A stretch of DNA of 64,000 nt from a bacterium (lineage in GTDB: Bacteria; Spirochaetota; Leptospiria; Leptospirales; Leptonemataceae), in the NCBI GenBank assembly GCA_024742665.1, contig JANSYA010000004.1, forward strand, positions 186,001 to 250,000, given 5' to 3'. Below the pieces are notes generated by a model that saw nothing but the letters and a program-made list of their open reading frames with translations, ran no database searches and was not told where the DNA came from. A program made the position numbers and the translations under genes. Position 1 is the stretch's first letter. The number at the start of each line of letters is the position of its first letter. Below, piece by piece: positions 34,980-43,319 of the stretch.

Positions 34980-35748
34980 CGGGTAAATTAAGCATTCGAT
35001 CCGGAATCAACGACGGGTTTTCCGGCAGCTCTTTTTTCATTCGCGCAAGCCACCGGGCCAGAACGAGCGGCGGTCGGATCTCCGCATCGCCGCGAAAACG
35101 CATGCCCAGCAATCGTGGGAATACAAACTGGGGATAGGCGCTCAAATCCGCAAGCGAAGGCCGCGGCTGCTCTCCGAGAAAGGGGCCTTGCCCCAGGCGC
35201 TCGGCGAATTCCTGAAAGATGCGATTCCACATTTCGCCGCGGCTTTCTTTGCCGTAGCGCTTTTGCTGCCGATTTACGATGCGATGAATAAAAGCCGCGC
35301 GTCGAACCAGAAGCGGCCACAGCCAGCGCGCCGCAAAGGGCAGCGGCCGCGTGGCGTGTAGCGCCGCGCTCAGACGCCAGCCGTTATGCCAGCCGTTTCG
35401 CGTGCTGTCCCATTCCACCGCTTGCCGAAAGATCGCGGGGATCAACGATGCCGTAACCCACTCATCCAATTCAAGAATCCGCGCCCGCTCAGCCGGGGAT
35501 TCCCCCAGAATCGGGCGCTCCGGAAATCGTTCTTCGAGCCAGAGGCCGATCTCAGAGGAATCCCGGCGCCACTCCTCGCCTATTTTCAACACCGGTATGC
35601 GCCGCTGATTCGTGAAGGCCACCTCCCCGGCGCCGATCGGATCGACATACTCCATTGCAAACGGGAGCTGTTTGTAGTCCAGGTAGCATTTCACTTTGGC
35701 CGCGAAGGGCGAGGTGACGAAGGCGTACAGGGTAATCGGCGGCGACAT
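34960..35748 (-). CDS. Glutathione S-transferase-fold protein
   Basis: 262 residues with a thioredoxin-fold N-terminal domain (ITLYAFVTSPFAAKVKCYLD, then RRIPVLKIGEEWRRDSSEIG, where the V-P-cis segment and the DSSEI glutathione/substrate-contact motif are recognisable) and a helical C-terminal domain containing PSLADLSAYPQFVFPRL. The usual N-terminal Cys/Ser is replaced by S-P-F-A-A-K, so the catalytic type is open. I chose the ATG at 35748 because the family domain begins there; the frame is open to 35958 but that extension is Arg-rich and without homology. No good ribosome binding site is visible. It is coupled to the C45 hydrolase gene downstream. Confidence 0.8.
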   Translation of the reverse strand: MSPPITLYAFVTSPFAAKVKCYLDYKQLPFAMEYVDPIGAGEVAFTNQRRIPVLKIGEEWRRDSSEIGLWLEERFPERPILGESPAERARILELDEWVTASLIPAIFRQAVEWDSTRNGWHNGWRLSAALHATRPLPFAARWLWPLLVRRAAFIHRIVNRQQKRYGKESRGEMWNRIFQEFAERLGQGPFLGEQPRPSLADLSAYPQFVFPRLLGMRFRGDAEIRPPLVLARWLARMKKELPENPSLIPDRMLNLPDAAART

Positions 35749-35998
35749 ATGCAATTGAGACGCACAGGGACGCAGGCGGTTCCGAAAAGATGCGGAGACG
35801 CGAAGGCGCAATACTCGAAGCGGGCAAACGCCAACAGACGCTTCGGTCGCACGACCGACGGTCACGAAAAAACCCGCCACGCAGACTGCATGACGGGTTT
35901 CGAAACGAGCCGGCCGAACGACCGACATCGTAATTGATCCTTTATGATTTGTCAGCACTGCAGGCTACGCCTGCACCGCCTCGACAGGTGAGCTTCGC
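35749..35998. other. Intergenic stretch between the GST gene and an acyl-CoA synthetase gene
   Basis: Both flanking genes point the same way (minus). The stretch holds the 3' hairpins of the synthetase transcript (35959-36007) and, below them, the probable promoter of the GST/C45 operon (35770-35950). No gene is convincing. Confidence 0.4.
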
Positions 35999-36007
35999 TC
36001 ACTTGTC
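35959..36007 (-). terminator. Double hairpin at the end of the minus-strand acyl-CoA synthetase
   Basis: Hairpin A (35983-36007) pairs GACAAGTGAGC with GCTCACCTGTC with a GAA loop and one G-U pair; the stop codon at 35999-36001 is inside its stem. Hairpin B (35959-35975) pairs TGCAGGC with GCCTGCA around a GTA loop. No T-run follows, so it may be an RNA-stabilising or Rho-assisted end. The same two-hairpin layout ends the paralogous gene at 40163. Confidence 0.55.
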
Positions 36008-37894
36008 AGCGTAAATCGATGCGATCAGGTCTTCGTACTTCTCGGTGATGATGTGACGTTTCATCGACATCTTCGCGGACAGTTCGTCGCCGACTTCTAA
36101 GGTCTTCGGCAGCAGACGAATGTCGCCGATCTTTTCGAAGGCCTTGAAACCGGTTTCGGTCGTAACGAGCGACTTGATTTCTTTCAAGATCGCCTTTTGC
36201 ACCGCTTCGCTTTTGGCCAGGGCTTCGTAGCTGTCGCCGTGCTCTTTGAATTTGTCGAGCACCGGCACGATCAGAGCGCCCAGGAATTTCTGGTCCTGAC
36301 CGACGACCATCACGTGGTCGACCAGCGGAGACTGAACGATTTTGTTTTCGATCGGTACGGGCTCCACGTTTTCACCGTTCAGCAGTACGACGGTTTCTTT
36401 CGAACGACCGACGAGCTTCAGGGTGTTGTTGTAGGTCATGACGCCCAGGTCGCCGGTGTTGAACCAGCCTTCTTCCGTGAGGACTTTTTTGGTCGCTTCG
36501 GGGTTCTTATAATAACCCTTCATGACCTGCGGGCCTTTTACGTGGACTTCGCCTTTCACGCCGCGCTTGGGCGGATACAGGATATCGCCGGTGTTGATGT
36601 CGACGAGACGCAGATCCACGTTCGGGAACAGCGGTCCAATCGAACCGATGACCGATTTGGCCGGCGTGCGAAAGACCAGACCGGGACTCGTTTCGGTCAG
36701 ACCGTAGCCTTCGAGAACCGGAATGCCGATCGTGTTAAAGAATTCGTCCACGTGGAACGGCAGCGCGCCGCCGCCGGAGACGGTGCCTTTCATTTTACCG
36801 CCGGTCGCTTTGCGAATCTTTTTCAGAACGATCGTGTCCAGCAGCAGGTACGGCAGCATAAACAGGATGATCATCGGAATGTGATACAGGGCCAGCAGGA
36901 GCGATACGATCGGGTTGCGCCCTTCGAGATCCAGCTGATTGCCTTTCAGAAAACGAACGCCGCGCTGCACCCGCTGAGCGCAGAAGTACGCCGCTTTGAA
37001 CAGGCCGCGAATAACCGGCGAACCGCCGGCGATGTTGTTTTGAATGCCCTGGTATACGCTCTCCCACAGACGCGGCGCGGAAGCCATGAACGTGGGCTGA
37101 ACGATCGCCATATCTTCTTTGATATTGCGCACGTTCGTATAGTGCTGGCAGCTGCCGGTCGCGACCGTCACCATCTGAAAGACGCGCTCGAAAATATGCC
37201 ATACGGGCAGGATCGACAGCACGCGATCTTCCGGGGTGATGGCGATTGGAATATTAACCAGCTGCGAAACCATATTCGCGTGGGTCAGCATGACGCCCTT
37301 CGGCGCGCCGGTGGTGCCCGACGTATAGATAATCGTAAACAGATCTTCCGGTTTGATGCCGGCCACGCGCTCTTCGACGCGCTTGTCGCCGGCGGCCCGC
37401 AGGCTCTTGCCCTTCTCGATCAGGGCTTCCATTTTTAACACGTTATCGCCGGATGCGTCTTCGTCCGGGTCCATCACGACAATTTTGGTTACATTCGGGA
37501 GCTGGGGCAGGTTCTTCTGGACTTTCGCCAGAGTCGCCGTGTTTTCAACGAAAACCACTTTCGCATCCGAATGCGGTATAATGTATTGAATGTCGCCGTC
37601 AGTGACGTCGGTTCCCCGCGGAACGTCTGCTGCACCGCACAATAGAATGCCATAGTCCGCAATGATCCACTCTTTGCGGTTGTCCGCCAAAAGACCCACA
37701 TGCTCCCGGGCTTCCACTCCCAGGTCGATCAATCCGGTCGCCAGATTGACGCCTAAATCGTAGGTTTCTTGAAACGAAATCGCTTCGAATACTTTCTGCT
37801 TATTCCGCGTAGCGAATGCCGGCTTGTCGCCGTATTTCTTCGCGCTATCGGCAAACACTTGCGCCAGATTCGACGCCGTTACAGTTGAACTCAC
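35999..37894 (-). CDS. Long-chain-fatty-acid CoA ligase (AMP-forming), paralogue 1
   Basis: Activates fatty acids to acyl-CoA through an acyl-AMP intermediate; 631 residues. AMP-binding motif TIIYTSGTTGAPKGVMLTHA, then EGYGLTETSPG, the GWFNTGDLG motif and the LVGRSKETVVLLNGENVEP segment are all present and intact, with the C-terminal adenylation lobe complete. A hydrophobic segment (PMIILFMLPYLLLDTIVL) suggests membrane association. The start is the GTG at 37894: GGAGG lies 8 bases upstream, and the paralogue uses the same GTGAGTTCA start. A frame open to 37915 is not used in my reading. It is divergent from, and about three quarters identical by eye to, the gene at 38268-40163, which has exactly the same length. 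Confidence 0.95.
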   Translation of the reverse strand: MSSTVTASNLAQVFADSAKKYGDKPAFATRNKQKVFEAISFQETYDLGVNLATGLIDLGVEAREHVGLLADNRKEWIIADYGILLCGAADVPRGTDVTDGDIQYIIPHSDAKVVFVENTATLAKVQKNLPQLPNVTKIVVMDPDEDASGDNVLKMEALIEKGKSLRAAGDKRVEERVAGIKPEDLFTIIYTSGTTGAPKGVMLTHANMVSQLVNIPIAITPEDRVLSILPVWHIFERVFQMVTVATGSCQHYTNVRNIKEDMAIVQPTFMASAPRLWESVYQGIQNNIAGGSPVIRGLFKAAYFCAQRVQRGVRFLKGNQLDLEGRNPIVSLLLALYHIPMIILFMLPYLLLDTIVLKKIRKATGGKMKGTVSGGGALPFHVDEFFNTIGIPVLEGYGLTETSPGLVFRTPAKSVIGSIGPLFPNVDLRLVDINTGDILYPPKRGVKGEVHVKGPQVMKGYYKNPEATKKVLTEEGWFNTGDLGVMTYNNTLKLVGRSKETVVLLNGENVEPVPIENKIVQSPLVDHVMVVGQDQKFLGALIVPVLDKFKEHGDSYEALAKSEAVQKAILKEIKSLVTTETGFKAFEKIGDIRLLPKTLEVGDELSAKMSMKRHIITEKYEDLIASIYADK

Positions 37895-37949
37895 TCCCGT
37901 CCTCCACGCTCTCACTCCCGATGTTTCTTATTTTGATGTGATTTATTCG

Positions 37950-38211
37950 GGAAAGGCGGCTTGCACCCTCCCATAGTGCGAAGCCCGCCGTCAAGTTTTT
38001 CCCGGCCGGGCCGGCGAAAGCCGCAGGCCCGGAGCAATCGCGGCGAATCTCCGACCTGGCTTCTATAAATCAATCGGCGAAGATTGGCCTGGCGCGCCGC
38101 TCCCGGGAAGCATTGCGAAAACGCCGCCGCGCGAAGGCACCGCAGCGACGAACTCGTAGGAAAAACTTGACGGCGCAATTCCAATTGTGCAATCCTGCAA
38201 GCCGCCTTTCC
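37950..38211. repeat. Mirror-image promoter arms of the two acyl-CoA synthetase genes
   Basis: The left arm (37950-38002) begins GGAAAGGCGGCTTGCA and ends CCGTCAAGTTTTTCC; the right arm (38159-38211) carries the exact reverse complements in the opposite order. Both arms are 53 bp long, with a diverged middle and a 156-bp spacer between them. TTGACGG lies at the same place in each arm and could be a -35 element. The arms look like the conserved part of a promoter that was duplicated by inversion together with its gene. Confidence 0.7.
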
Positions 38212-38267
38212 CGGCCGATTTCCAGGATCGAACCAAAAACCGGGGCGAAAAGCGCGGAGGATCCCGA

Positions 38268-40163
38268 GTGAGTTCAAAAATTACCGCACCCAACCTGGCG
38301 GAAGTGTATCGCAACAGCGCCGAGAATTTCGGCGACAAACCCGCGTTTGCGACCCGCAACAAAAACAAAGAGTTCGAAGCGATTTCCTTCAAGGATCTGT
38401 ACGAAACCGGGCTCAATCTGGCGACGGGCCTGATCGACCTGGGGGTGGCCGCCCGGGAACACGTCGCGATTCTCGCCGACAACCGCAAAGAATGGATCAT
38501 TGCTGACTACGGTGTTTTATTGTGCGGTGCAGCAGACGTGCCCCGCGGAACCGACGTGACCGACGGCGACATTCAGTACATCGTGCCCCACTCCGACGCG
38601 AAAGTGGTCTTCGTTGAAAATCAGGTCACGCTGGCCAAAGTTCAAAAGAACCTCCCGCAGCTGCCGAATGTACAGACCATCATCCTGATGGATCCCGACG
38701 ACGACGCCACCGGCGACAAAGTCGTGAAGATGGAAGACGTGATCGCAAAGGGCAAAACCCTCAGATCCAGCGGCGACAAACGCGCCGAAGAGCGCATCGC
38801 CGATATCAAACCCGACGACCTCTTCACCATCATCTATACTTCCGGCACCACCGGCGCGCCGAAAGGCGTAATGCTGACCCACGCGAATATGATTTCGCAG
38901 CTGCAGTACATTCCGCTGAAAATCGGCCCGGAAGATCGCATTCTCTCGATTCTGCCGGTGTGGCACATCTTCGAGCGCGTTTTCGAAATGGTTTCGATCG
39001 CCGTAGGAACTCCGCAGTACTATACGAACGTGCGCAATATCAAAGAAGATATGAGCATCGTAAAGCCCACCTTCATGGGATCGGCGCCGCGCCTGTGGGA
39101 AAGCGTGTACCAGGGCATTCAAAACAACGTCGCGGCGGGTTCGCCGGTCGTGCGGGGCCTGTTTAAGGCCGCCTATTTCTGCGCCCAGCGCGTGCAGCGC
39201 GGCATTCGTTTTCTGAAGGGCAATCAGCTCGATTTAGAAGGTCGCAATCCGATCGTCAGCCTGGCCCTCGCGATCTGGCACATTCCGATGATCATCCTCT
39301 TCTTGATCCCGTACAAGCTGCTTGACGCGATCGTCCTCAAGAAGATTCGCATGGCGACCGGCGGCAAGCTGCGCGGCTCCGTATCCGGCGGCGGCGCGCT
39401 GCCCTTTCATGTGGACGAATTCTTTAACACGATCGGCATTCCGGTGCTCGAAGGCTACGGCCTGACGGAAACCTCGCCTGGTCTGGTCTTTCGCACGCCG
39501 CAGAAACTGGTCATCGGCAGCGTCGGACCGCTGTTTCCGAAAGTCGAAATGCGATTGGTCGACATCAACTCCGGCGAAATTCTCTATCCGCCGAAGCGCG
39601 GCGTGAAAGGCGAAGTGCACGTGAAGGGACCGCAGGTCATGAAGGGCTATTACAAGAATCCCGAAGCTACCAACAAAGTGCTTACGAGCGAAGGCTGGTT
39701 CAACACGGGTGATTTGGGCGTCATGACCTACAACAATACGCTCAAGCTGGTCGGCCGCTCGAAAGAAACGGTCGTTCTGTTAAACGGCGAAAACATCGAG
39801 CCCGTACCGATCGAAAACAAAATCGTGCAGTCGCCGCTGATCGACCACGTTATGATCGTCGGCCAGGACCAGAAATTCCTCGGCGCTCTGATCGTGCCCG
39901 TGCTCGACAAATTCAAAGAACACGGTAGCAGCTACGAAGAGCTCGCCAAAAACGATGCGGTTCGCAAAGCGATTCTCGCGGATATCAAAACGGCGATTAC
40001 GGCCGAGAACGGTTTCAAGGGTTTCGAAAAAGTCGGCGACGTGCGTTTGTTGCCGAAAACCTTAGAAGTCGGCGACGAACTCTCGGCGAAGATGTCCATG
40101 AAGCGTCACGTGATTACGGAGAAATACCAGGATCTGATCGACGCGATATATTCTGATAAGTGA
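38268..40163 (+). CDS. Long-chain-fatty-acid CoA ligase (AMP-forming), paralogue 2
   Basis: Second AMP-forming acyl-CoA synthetase, 631 residues, with the same intact motifs as its neighbour (TSGTTGAPKGVMLTHANM, EGYGLTETSPG, NTGDLG, GRSKETVVLLNGENIEP). The start is the GTG at 38268 with GGAGG seven bases upstream; the open frame reaching 38187 runs into the conserved promoter arm and is not coding in my view. Differences from paralogue 1 are spread over the whole length, most in the N-terminal about 60 residues and in the 170-200 and 560-590 regions, so both copies seem to be under selection. They may differ in chain length or regulation. Confidence 0.95.
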   Translation: MSSKITAPNLAEVYRNSAENFGDKPAFATRNKNKEFEAISFKDLYETGLNLATGLIDLGVAAREHVAILADNRKEWIIADYGVLLCGAADVPRGTDVTDGDIQYIVPHSDAKVVFVENQVTLAKVQKNLPQLPNVQTIILMDPDDDATGDKVVKMEDVIAKGKTLRSSGDKRAEERIADIKPDDLFTIIYTSGTTGAPKGVMLTHANMISQLQYIPLKIGPEDRILSILPVWHIFERVFEMVSIAVGTPQYYTNVRNIKEDMSIVKPTFMGSAPRLWESVYQGIQNNVAAGSPVVRGLFKAAYFCAQRVQRGIRFLKGNQLDLEGRNPIVSLALAIWHIPMIILFLIPYKLLDAIVLKKIRMATGGKLRGSVSGGGALPFHVDEFFNTIGIPVLEGYGLTETSPGLVFRTPQKLVIGSVGPLFPKVEMRLVDINSGEILYPPKRGVKGEVHVKGPQVMKGYYKNPEATNKVLTSEGWFNTGDLGVMTYNNTLKLVGRSKETVVLLNGENIEPVPIENKIVQSPLIDHVMIVGQDQKFLGALIVPVLDKFKEHGSSYEELAKNDAVRKAILADIKTAITAENGFKGFEKVGDVRLLPKTLEVGDELSAKMSMKRHVITEKYQDLIDAIYSDK

Positions 40164-40181
40164 CAGAGTCACTTATCAGAA
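40151..40181 (+). terminator. Perfect hairpin spanning the stop codon of paralogue 2
   Basis: TTCTGATAAGTGAC and GTCACTTATCAGAA form a perfect 14-bp stem with loop AGA; the stop codon TGA (40161-40163) is in the stem. A second, weaker hairpin (40186-40202) follows. The layout copies the 3' end of paralogue 1. Confidence 0.5.
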
Positions 40182-40242
40182 CAGTGCAGGCACAGCCTGT
40201 GCAGTGCGCGACAGATGAGCCCTGCTAAATTGCAGATCACAC

Positions 40243-40280
40243 AAACCCCCGCCGTCTAACCAGGATGGCGGGGGTTTTTT
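40243..40280 (+). terminator. Rho-independent terminator
   Basis: ACCCCCGCC and GGCGGGGGT form a strong stem around GTCTAACCAGGAT, directly followed by six T. It ends the acyl-CoA synthetase transcript. Confidence 0.9.
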
Positions 40281-40363
40281 ATTCGCCCTGGACGAGCCAG
40301 GGTTTTCTATTCGCCCTGGACGAGCCAGGGCTTTCTATTCGCCCTGGACAAGCCAGGGCTCAG
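40281..40363. repeat. Three tandem 28-bp units, each a small hairpin plus T-rich tail
   Basis: Units start at 40281, 40309 and 40337. Each reads ATTCGCCCTGGACGAGCCAG followed by GG and a T-rich end; the third has AAG for GAG and a changed end. CCCTGG and CCAGGG pair in each unit, so the array is a row of small terminator-like hairpins between convergent genes. The units are adjacent with no spacers, which rules out a CRISPR array. Confidence 0.85.
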
Positions 40364-40365
40364 AC

Positions 40366-41982
40366 TCAGGGTTTCGTTGGCAAGCCCAGGTCCCGGACCT
40401 TGTATTCCGGACGCCCCAGCTGGCAGTCGCAGTGGCGTTCGTTGCGCAGCTCCCCGGCGATAAACTTAGCAAGCCGGGTGTGGCCCTTGAACTCAGCAAG
40501 TTCCTGCGCGTTCCAGCCGTCTTTCTGGATATGCGGATCCGCACCGCGATCTGCGAGCAGCTTCGCCAGGGGCAGGCGACCGAAATGAGCGGCGAACATT
40601 AAGGCCGTCCATCCGCGGGATTTCGCGTTCACGTTCGCGCCCGCGTCCAGGGCGCTCCGGACCTGTTTCAAATCCCCATCGTAGGCTGCCGAAAGCATCC
40701 GGCGGTTTGCAGCGGCGACGTCAATAGCCGGCTGAGGATCGATCTCGGTGTCGCCCGCGTCTCGTTTATATTTTTTGTAAAGCGCGGTCATTTCAAGAGC
40801 GGACAGCGGCCGCTCGTAAATCGCCAGATTGTCGACGTCGCCGTTTAATAGCACGCCGGCCCGACCGTAATAAAAGTTCACGGGAAAAACGACCTTGTGA
40901 TTGACCAGCTCGATCCAGTGATCGCTCATATTTACGTCCCGCAAACGACGACCGTTGTGTAGCACCGCGATGCGTTTGCGGCGAAAGTCGAAGCGCAGCA
41001 CGATACCCTGCCACTCGCCGAATTGAATTTTGCGATCCGTCAGAAAGACCGGCTCCTTTGCGCTCCAGTAGCCGGCGCCGTGCTTCCGATCGGAAATCAG
41101 ATCCAGGAGCAGCCTGCCCCGGCGAACGACGAGCTGCGCCTGTCCGTCGAAGAGCGACATGCTGAAAGAGCGCTCCGGATCGGAGGAATTTTTTGTGATG
41201 GCCAGGGGGCGCACATTCAGGTGCACCGTAAAGCCGTTCGTGCGCATCTTTTTATGCGCAGACGACGGGGCGAAGAACTTTGCGTTCCGGGCCAGCTTGC
41301 CGCCGTTGAAATAATCGCCGTCACCGCGTAGAACGCCGTCCCGAATCTGAAAATTTCCGCTGTCGCTTTGCAATAAAAATCGGCCGGCGGCTCCGGACGC
41401 GGAGTTCACGGGACGCCCGCTGTCGAAGTCGAAGAATCCGCTCAAGCCGCGCTTCAAATCCACGGGGCCTGCGGGCTCGCGCTCCGGCTCCACCAGCAGA
41501 CTCTCGGGACGCTTCATTTCAACCGGCAGACCGGCGCGCTTCAGTTCCCGGTAGGCCCAGCTGCGCAGATAGTTCGTGCCGATATTGTCGCCCTGCCGAT
41601 CGCGCTTTTTGTGCGCCAGGATCTTGCCTTTATGAATCAAGAAGACCGTATCGAGCGTATAGTCGCGATGCGAAAAAGGCCTCGCCTTCGTGCTGTCGAG
41701 CGCGGCCGTATTAACGCCCGGCACGTCGGCGAAGGCGTAATTCAGCAGGTTTTCCCCGATGCCGCAGGGAAAGTAGACGAAAGCGATGACGGGTTTCTCG
41801 GAGGTGGCTCGTTTGAAATTCGACTTCGTTAACTGAATCGGTTTCGCGCCTAAGGCCTGGGCGCTCGCGAAAAACGCGCCTATGATCCAAAGGGCGATCA
41901 TCGCTCGCATCGGCGACGCCGACAATGCAAGCCGCAAGCAGCGCGGGCGGGATTGATTTTCCAGAACAGCGTGATTTTTCAT
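40366..41982 (-). CDS. Exported protein with LamG-like domain and ankyrin repeats
   Basis: 538 residues. A hydrophobic export signal is placed late, about residues 25-46 (MRAMIALWIIGAFFASAQA). Residues about 50-170 resemble a thioredoxin-like fold (KPVIAFVYFPCGIGENLLNYAF, one Cys only). Residues about 185-395 form a laminin-G/concanavalin-type jelly roll (GFTVHLNVRPLAI, FGEWQGIVLRFDFRRKRIAV, LNGDVDNLAIYERPLSALEM), the type that binds carbohydrate. The C-terminal about 100 residues hold two to three ankyrin repeats (ALDAGANVNAKSRGWTALMF, KLLADRGADPHIQKDGWNA). The start ATG overlaps the hydroxylase stop as TGATG, so translation is coupled. Function unknown; a binding or scaffolding role in the envelope is inference. 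Confidence 0.75.
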   Translation of the reverse strand: MKNHAVLENQSRPRCLRLALSASPMRAMIALWIIGAFFASAQALGAKPIQLTKSNFKRATSEKPVIAFVYFPCGIGENLLNYAFADVPGVNTAALDSTKARPFSHRDYTLDTVFLIHKGKILAHKKRDRQGDNIGTNYLRSWAYRELKRAGLPVEMKRPESLLVEPEREPAGPVDLKRGLSGFFDFDSGRPVNSASGAAGRFLLQSDSGNFQIRDGVLRGDGDYFNGGKLARNAKFFAPSSAHKKMRTNGFTVHLNVRPLAITKNSSDPERSFSMSLFDGQAQLVVRRGRLLLDLISDRKHGAGYWSAKEPVFLTDRKIQFGEWQGIVLRFDFRRKRIAVLHNGRRLRDVNMSDHWIELVNHKVVFPVNFYYGRAGVLLNGDVDNLAIYERPLSALEMTALYKKYKRDAGDTEIDPQPAIDVAAANRRMLSAAYDGDLKQVRSALDAGANVNAKSRGWTALMFAAHFGRLPLAKLLADRGADPHIQKDGWNAQELAEFKGHTRLAKFIAGELRNERHCDCQLGRPEYKVRDLGLPTKP

Positions 41983-42878
41983 CAGATCCTCTTGATAGAT
42001 TCGGGGGCGACGACGCCCGGCGGTTCACTATTTGCGAATAAAATTTCACCGGCTGTCGCGCGCGATTTCGCCGGCCGGAAAGGCCCCAGCAGCTGCGCGA
42101 AGTACCCCCTACCCGAAGTCGCATCGCCATCGCCGTCCGAGCCGGCGATCCCGTAGCGCTCCGGCATCACCCCCGGGTCGTAAAAGGTCCCGAAGAGCAC
42201 GTCCATCAGCGGATTCAGATTCGCGAAATTACTGTGCATGCCCGCCCGGGGTTCGTGGTGCCAGTGATGCAGCCGCGGCGAACCCAGCACGTACTTCAGG
42301 GGACCCAATCCGAAAGACGTATTCGAATGAATGACGTTGCCCCAGAATCCGCGAAAGACCACGAAGGCCGCAATCGCCTCGAAAGAAAATCCGAGAGCGA
42401 TCGCCGGCAAATTCACGACCAGCCGCGTATAAATATTATCGATGGGATGTTCGCGAAAGGCGGCGGCCCAGTCCAGCCGCGTCGCGGTGTGGTGCACGCG
42501 ATGAAAGCGCCACAGCCAGGGATTCGTGTGCGACCAACGATGCGCCCAGTAGATACAGAGGTCCGAGCAGAGAACGACCGCGGGCAGCTGCAGCCAGAGC
42601 GGTAGATCGCCGAAGATCGCCCGCCACTCAGCAAAGATCGAAACCGTGATCGTTAGAGACTGCACAGCGTCGTGAGCCAGCCATAGAATCCACAGGGTCA
42701 GCTTCGTAAACAGCAGGCTCTGTCCGAAATAAAACAGCAGATCGGTCGCGAACTCCGGCCGCAGGAGCGGCTGCTTGCGGGCGGCGAAGGCGCGTTCGAG
42801 GGGCGCGAGTCCCACGCCGAGTAAAACGAAGTACAGCCCGGCATCCAGAGCGCCGTTCAGAATTTCGAAGAGATTCAT
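41982..42878 (-). CDS. Sterol desaturase / fatty acid hydroxylase family protein
   Basis: Integral membrane di-iron oxygenase of 298 residues. The three histidine clusters of the family are visible: HRWSHTNPWLWRFHRVHH (about residues 112-129, two clusters) and HHWHH (about 200-204); LFGTFYDPG follows near the C-terminus as usual. Membrane helices occur at about 10-25, 45-70, 85-105 and 150-175. It would hydroxylate or desaturate a lipid; the substrate (fatty acid, sterol-like or hopanoid) is not readable. The gene overlaps the LamG/ankyrin gene (TGATG), an unusual pairing. Confidence 0.9.
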   Translation of the reverse strand: MNLFEILNGALDAGLYFVLLGVGLAPLERAFAARKQPLLRPEFATDLLFYFGQSLLFTKLTLWILWLAHDAVQSLTITVSIFAEWRAIFGDLPLWLQLPAVVLCSDLCIYWAHRWSHTNPWLWRFHRVHHTATRLDWAAAFREHPIDNIYTRLVVNLPAIALGFSFEAIAAFVVFRGFWGNVIHSNTSFGLGPLKYVLGSPRLHHWHHEPRAGMHSNFANLNPLMDVLFGTFYDPGVMPERYGIAGSDGDGDATSGRGYFAQLLGPFRPAKSRATAGEILFANSEPPGVVAPESIKRI

Positions 42879-42924
42879 AGCGCAGCCGGCGCTCCGATGA
42901 ACTCAGTCGACGGCCCGACGCGGC

Positions 42925-43254
42925 TCATGGCTTACAGTGACGATCGTAGCGCGCCCGCATCGCGTCCAGCCGGTTCATGTCCGCAGGCGACGGACCGGAC
43001 TTGGAAGTCGTCATGAAGATATCGAACTGTCGAATTTCCAGAGCGAGTCCTTCGCAGGATTCCGGAGCATCCCCGATCGAGGTCCGCGCTTCGAGTGCGG
43101 GCGCATTGGGCGAGTCTTCGGCGACCGGCTTTTGCTTCGCCGTTCCCCGACAGAAAACAATGTACGTGCCGACGCTCATGGCCAGAAGCAACGCCATGAA
43201 TCGCGCTATGTAGCGCATATTTTGATTCGTTGATTTTTCGTTTGAATGGTCCAC
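42925..43254 (-). CDS. Small unknown membrane-anchored protein
   Basis: 109 residues, no known family. One hydrophobic segment near residues 13-34 (MRYIARFMALLLAMSVGTYI) is followed by a Cys in FCRGTAKQ, then an acidic and Pro-rich extracytoplasmic part with two more Cys (ESCEGLALE, RHCKP at the end) that could form a disulphide. The start is the GTG at 43254, because AGGAGG stands seven bases upstream; an ATG at 43218 would remove only the polar N-terminal tail. It lies in the same orientation as the hydroxylase gene 46 bp downstream. Confidence 0.65.
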   Translation of the reverse strand: MDHSNEKSTNQNMRYIARFMALLLAMSVGTYIVFCRGTAKQKPVAEDSPNAPALEARTSIGDAPESCEGLALEIRQFDIFMTTSKSGPSPADMNRLDAMRARYDRHCKP

Positions 43255-43319
43255 CTGATTGCCTCCTGCAGCTGCCTGTTACTAAAATGATTCCTGCTGC
43301 GTTTATACTCGCCGCGACT

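Noticed and set aside
36197-37438. 413-codon plus-strand open frame
   Set aside because: Antisense to a well-conserved acyl-CoA synthetase; its sequence is rich in His, Gln and Arg as expected from the reversed codons.
40281-40363. CRISPR-like array
   Set aside because: Three units are directly adjacent without spacers, each a terminator-like hairpin; no cas genes are present.
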